A stretch of 64,000 nucleotides of DNA, taken from Eriocheir sinensis. Its lineage: Eukaryota; Arthropoda; Malacostraca; Decapoda; Varunidae. Shown piece after piece: positions 61,490 through 64,000 of the stretch. The translations under genes and the position numbers were made by a program. The notes below the pieces were generated by a model. The model made no database searches and was not told the origin of the DNA. It saw only the letters and a list, made by a program, of their open reading frames with translations. How positions within the stretch are numbered: position 1 is the stretch's first letter; each line of letters begins with the position of its first letter. Location: positions 22,743,717 through 22,807,716 of the forward strand of contig NC_066515.1 in NCBI RefSeq assembly GCF_024679095.1. Reading direction: 5' to 3'.

Positions 61490-61650
61490 GCCGCTAAGAG
61501 ATGTGGCTCAGGTGAAGTACATATAACGTGGTCCTCTCTGCAATGTGGTGAGTTTGGTGAGCTCAGTGTCACTATTTTTTATATCTTGATACATAGAATC
61601 TTTTCCATAGTGCTATATTTTTAAGTAAGATCAATGGGTCGTTTAATATA
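61490..61650. repeat. Local duplication, copy 2 (empty site)
   Basis: GCCGCTAAGAGATGTGGCTC through ATACATAGAATCTTTTCCAT, continuing to AAGTAAGATCAA, which matches TAGGTAAGATCAA after the insertion in copy 1 (61471-61483). Confidence 0.85.
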
Positions 61651-62545
<895 letters not shown>

Positions 62546-62753
62546 GCAGCCGCGGGATGGGCAGGTTAACGCGGTATAACGAGCCGCCGACACTTCATTC
62601 TGGGATTAACGAGTAGCTGTTTTCGCGATTAATAAAGGAGAGGGGCGCTGCGACCTCCTACCCCCTCCTCCCCCCGCGTCTGGTGGTGTACTGGACCTTT
62701 AGGCCTAGGCGCGCCGTCCTATAACTCCCTGGCTATTACGAGGCCGTGAAATT

Positions 62754-63001
62754 CCCTTTGTTGTTGTAATGGGCGTTGTGAGGCGAGGGAAAAGTTTCGT
62801 TTGTTATGATTCGCGATTATTTCTATTATTGCGTCAGAGTTATAATTTATTTTGTTATTGTTTTATTTGTCTTGTGTCCCTTTGTTGTTGTAATGGGCGT
62901 TGTGAGGAGAGTAAAAAGTTTCGTTTGTTGTGATTCGCGATTATTTTTATTAATGTGTCAGAGTTTGAGTTTATTTTGTTATTTTTGTATTTGCCATTTG
63001 T
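62754..63001. repeat. Two-copy tandem duplication, unit 124 bp
   Basis: CCCTTTGTTGTTGTAATGGG at 62754 and 62878. Both copies continue through CGTTGTGAGG, AAAAGTTTCGTTTGTT and GATTCGCGATTATTT to GTCAGAGTT, with few differences. Confidence 0.95.
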
Positions 63002-63099
63002 CGCGGCTTCCTTTAAATAATCTGTTTTTGCCTGACATTTGTTGATATGTTTTCATTTATATGTCTAACTATTTTTTTCACAGTTTTGATATGCATGAA

Positions 63100-64000
63100 A
63101 GAATGTAGTTAGTTTGTCGATAGTTGGCTTGAAAGAAGCTGAACAAATCATACAATTATATATTTGTTCCGCTAACGAGAATATCAACGAAATCTCTTAC
63201 TGATTAACAACAGCAGTAGTGTTCTTTTTTGTTCTTACCTGTTGTTCACCGCTGCCGCTACTTCTTCATCTTCAAAGGGACTCAAGATGACGGGAGAGTA
63301 TGTAAAGATATTTGTATACTCAACATAATTTGCGAAACTCGAATTAAATTATTTTATTCTTAACTGATAAAGACTTCTCCTGTCACCTATTCTTCTTCAG
63401 CATTCAAGCTGGTAATAAAGTATATGTACATTTGTTTTCTTATTGATAATTAAAAATATAACAATCAATTCCATAACATCTATTAAATTATTATTGTTTT
63501 CTTACCTGTTGTAAACAAGTTCCGTTGCCTCCTCGGTCTCCTTCACACGTCGGAAGTTGATGATGAATTAAACTTGTTTGTCTCGTTAACGATGACAGAA
63601 TACGTTAAGCTCAGATTACACAAAACATAATCATTTGTAATTTATTTTGATATATTCCATGTTTCTGCCATCACTGCTTTCTCTACAGGGCTGAAAATTA
63701 TTGAGTACAGCTACAATTATCTCGTTAATGACAATGACGTATGTCTCAAATAACGAAACAGCTATTTTATGTGTTTCATCCTTAACTTGTAGGTATCGTC
63801 CGTCACCACCTCCTCTTCTAGGATATAAACTATTAAAGAAGATAATAGTCAGTCTCGTTAAGGTTAATATAATACATAAACTCGTTGCTTAGCTCTACAC
63901 AAATATTTTTCTTGTTCCGCCAAACACTCCTAGGCCTTGCTGTCACCGCTTCCTTCCCTCCACAGGACCCAGGAGACGCAGGTCGCGGGGAGGCGAATAG
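63100..64000. repeat. Decayed tandem array, unit about 125-153 bp, at least 6 units, open at right edge
   Basis: Unit starts near 63235, 63361, 63503, 63656, 63781 and 63915. Shared words: CTTACCTGTTGT or CTTAACTTGT; CTGTCACCGCT..CTTCTTC.TC; and CTCGTTAA.GATGACAGAATAC..AAGCTC. Some units contain acceptor-like sequence on the plus strand (TTCCCTCCACAG ending 63965; CTTTCTCTACAG near 63689). Some contain donor-like sequence on the minus strand (ACAACAG|GTAAGAA near 63235 and 63503). Confidence 0.6.

Noticed and set aside
63966..64000. Possible exon start after CCTTCCCTCCACAG at the right edge
   Set aside because: The acceptor-like word recurs in other units of the decayed array at 63.1-64 kb, and only 35 bases remain, so a real exon cannot be told from repeat.

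Overview
This window is nuclear DNA of a eukaryote and, by its repeat profile, probably of a decapod crustacean; a brachyuran crab is my best guess. That rests on very long and frequent (TC)n/(GA)n and (CA)n/(GT)n arrays, many up to about 160 bp, on short TTAGG-type repeats (the arthropod telomere unit), on a non-LTR retrotransposon relic, and on six copies of a short SINE-like repeat of a kind I associate with crab DNA (association from memory, not checked). There is no bacterial organisation: no operons, no ribosome binding sites and no dense coding. Nearly all long open reading frames are translations of simple repeats (SLSLSL, RERERE, THTHTH, VCVCVC) or of polypurine/polypyrimidine tracts and are not genes.

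The best supported functional element is a tRNA-Ala(UGC) on the minus strand at 8153-8224, with a full cloverleaf, the G3:U70 identity pair, A and B boxes and a Pol III terminator. Protein-coding content is limited to a few candidate exons of larger genes that cannot be completed here. They are a minus-strand exon at 4018-4120 whose translation fits the core of a PHR domain (BTBD/Highwire type); a minus-strand first coding exon at 60419-60488 with a good start context and donor; a 37-nt plus-strand microexon at 3463-3499; a minus-strand protein-like exon at 38595-38781; and a cut-off exon at the left edge. Candidate promoters lie near 7257, 31442-31490, 32772, 35371-35425 and 45944; the last is followed by a donor at 46022.

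Layout. 1-5.5 kb: microsatellites, a pyrimidine-rich kilobase, three minisatellites (about 150, 149 and 108 bp units) and two candidate exons. 5.5-9.4 kb: mostly unique sequence with a possible core promoter, the tRNA and the retrotransposon relic. 9.6-11 kb: a 1.4-kb polypurine tract with conserved islands. 11-31 kb: microsatellites, a 75-bp minisatellite and low-complexity tracts. 31-46 kb: candidate promoters, minisatellites (21, 44 and 103 bp units), SINE-like copies and unique spacers. 46-58.5 kb: further minisatellites (160, 111, 12, 31, about 135 and about 120 bp) and a homeodomain-site cluster. 58.5-64 kb: compound microsatellites, the 60.4-kb exon, a TTAGG block, a SINE-like insertion next to its own empty-site duplicate, and a decayed tandem array running off the right end.

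The most informative structure is the 61.2-61.6 kb pair, where one copy of a local duplication carries a SINE-like insertion and the other does not. Across the window the main theme is local tandem duplication of 20-290 bp units. I see no new multi-gene system.
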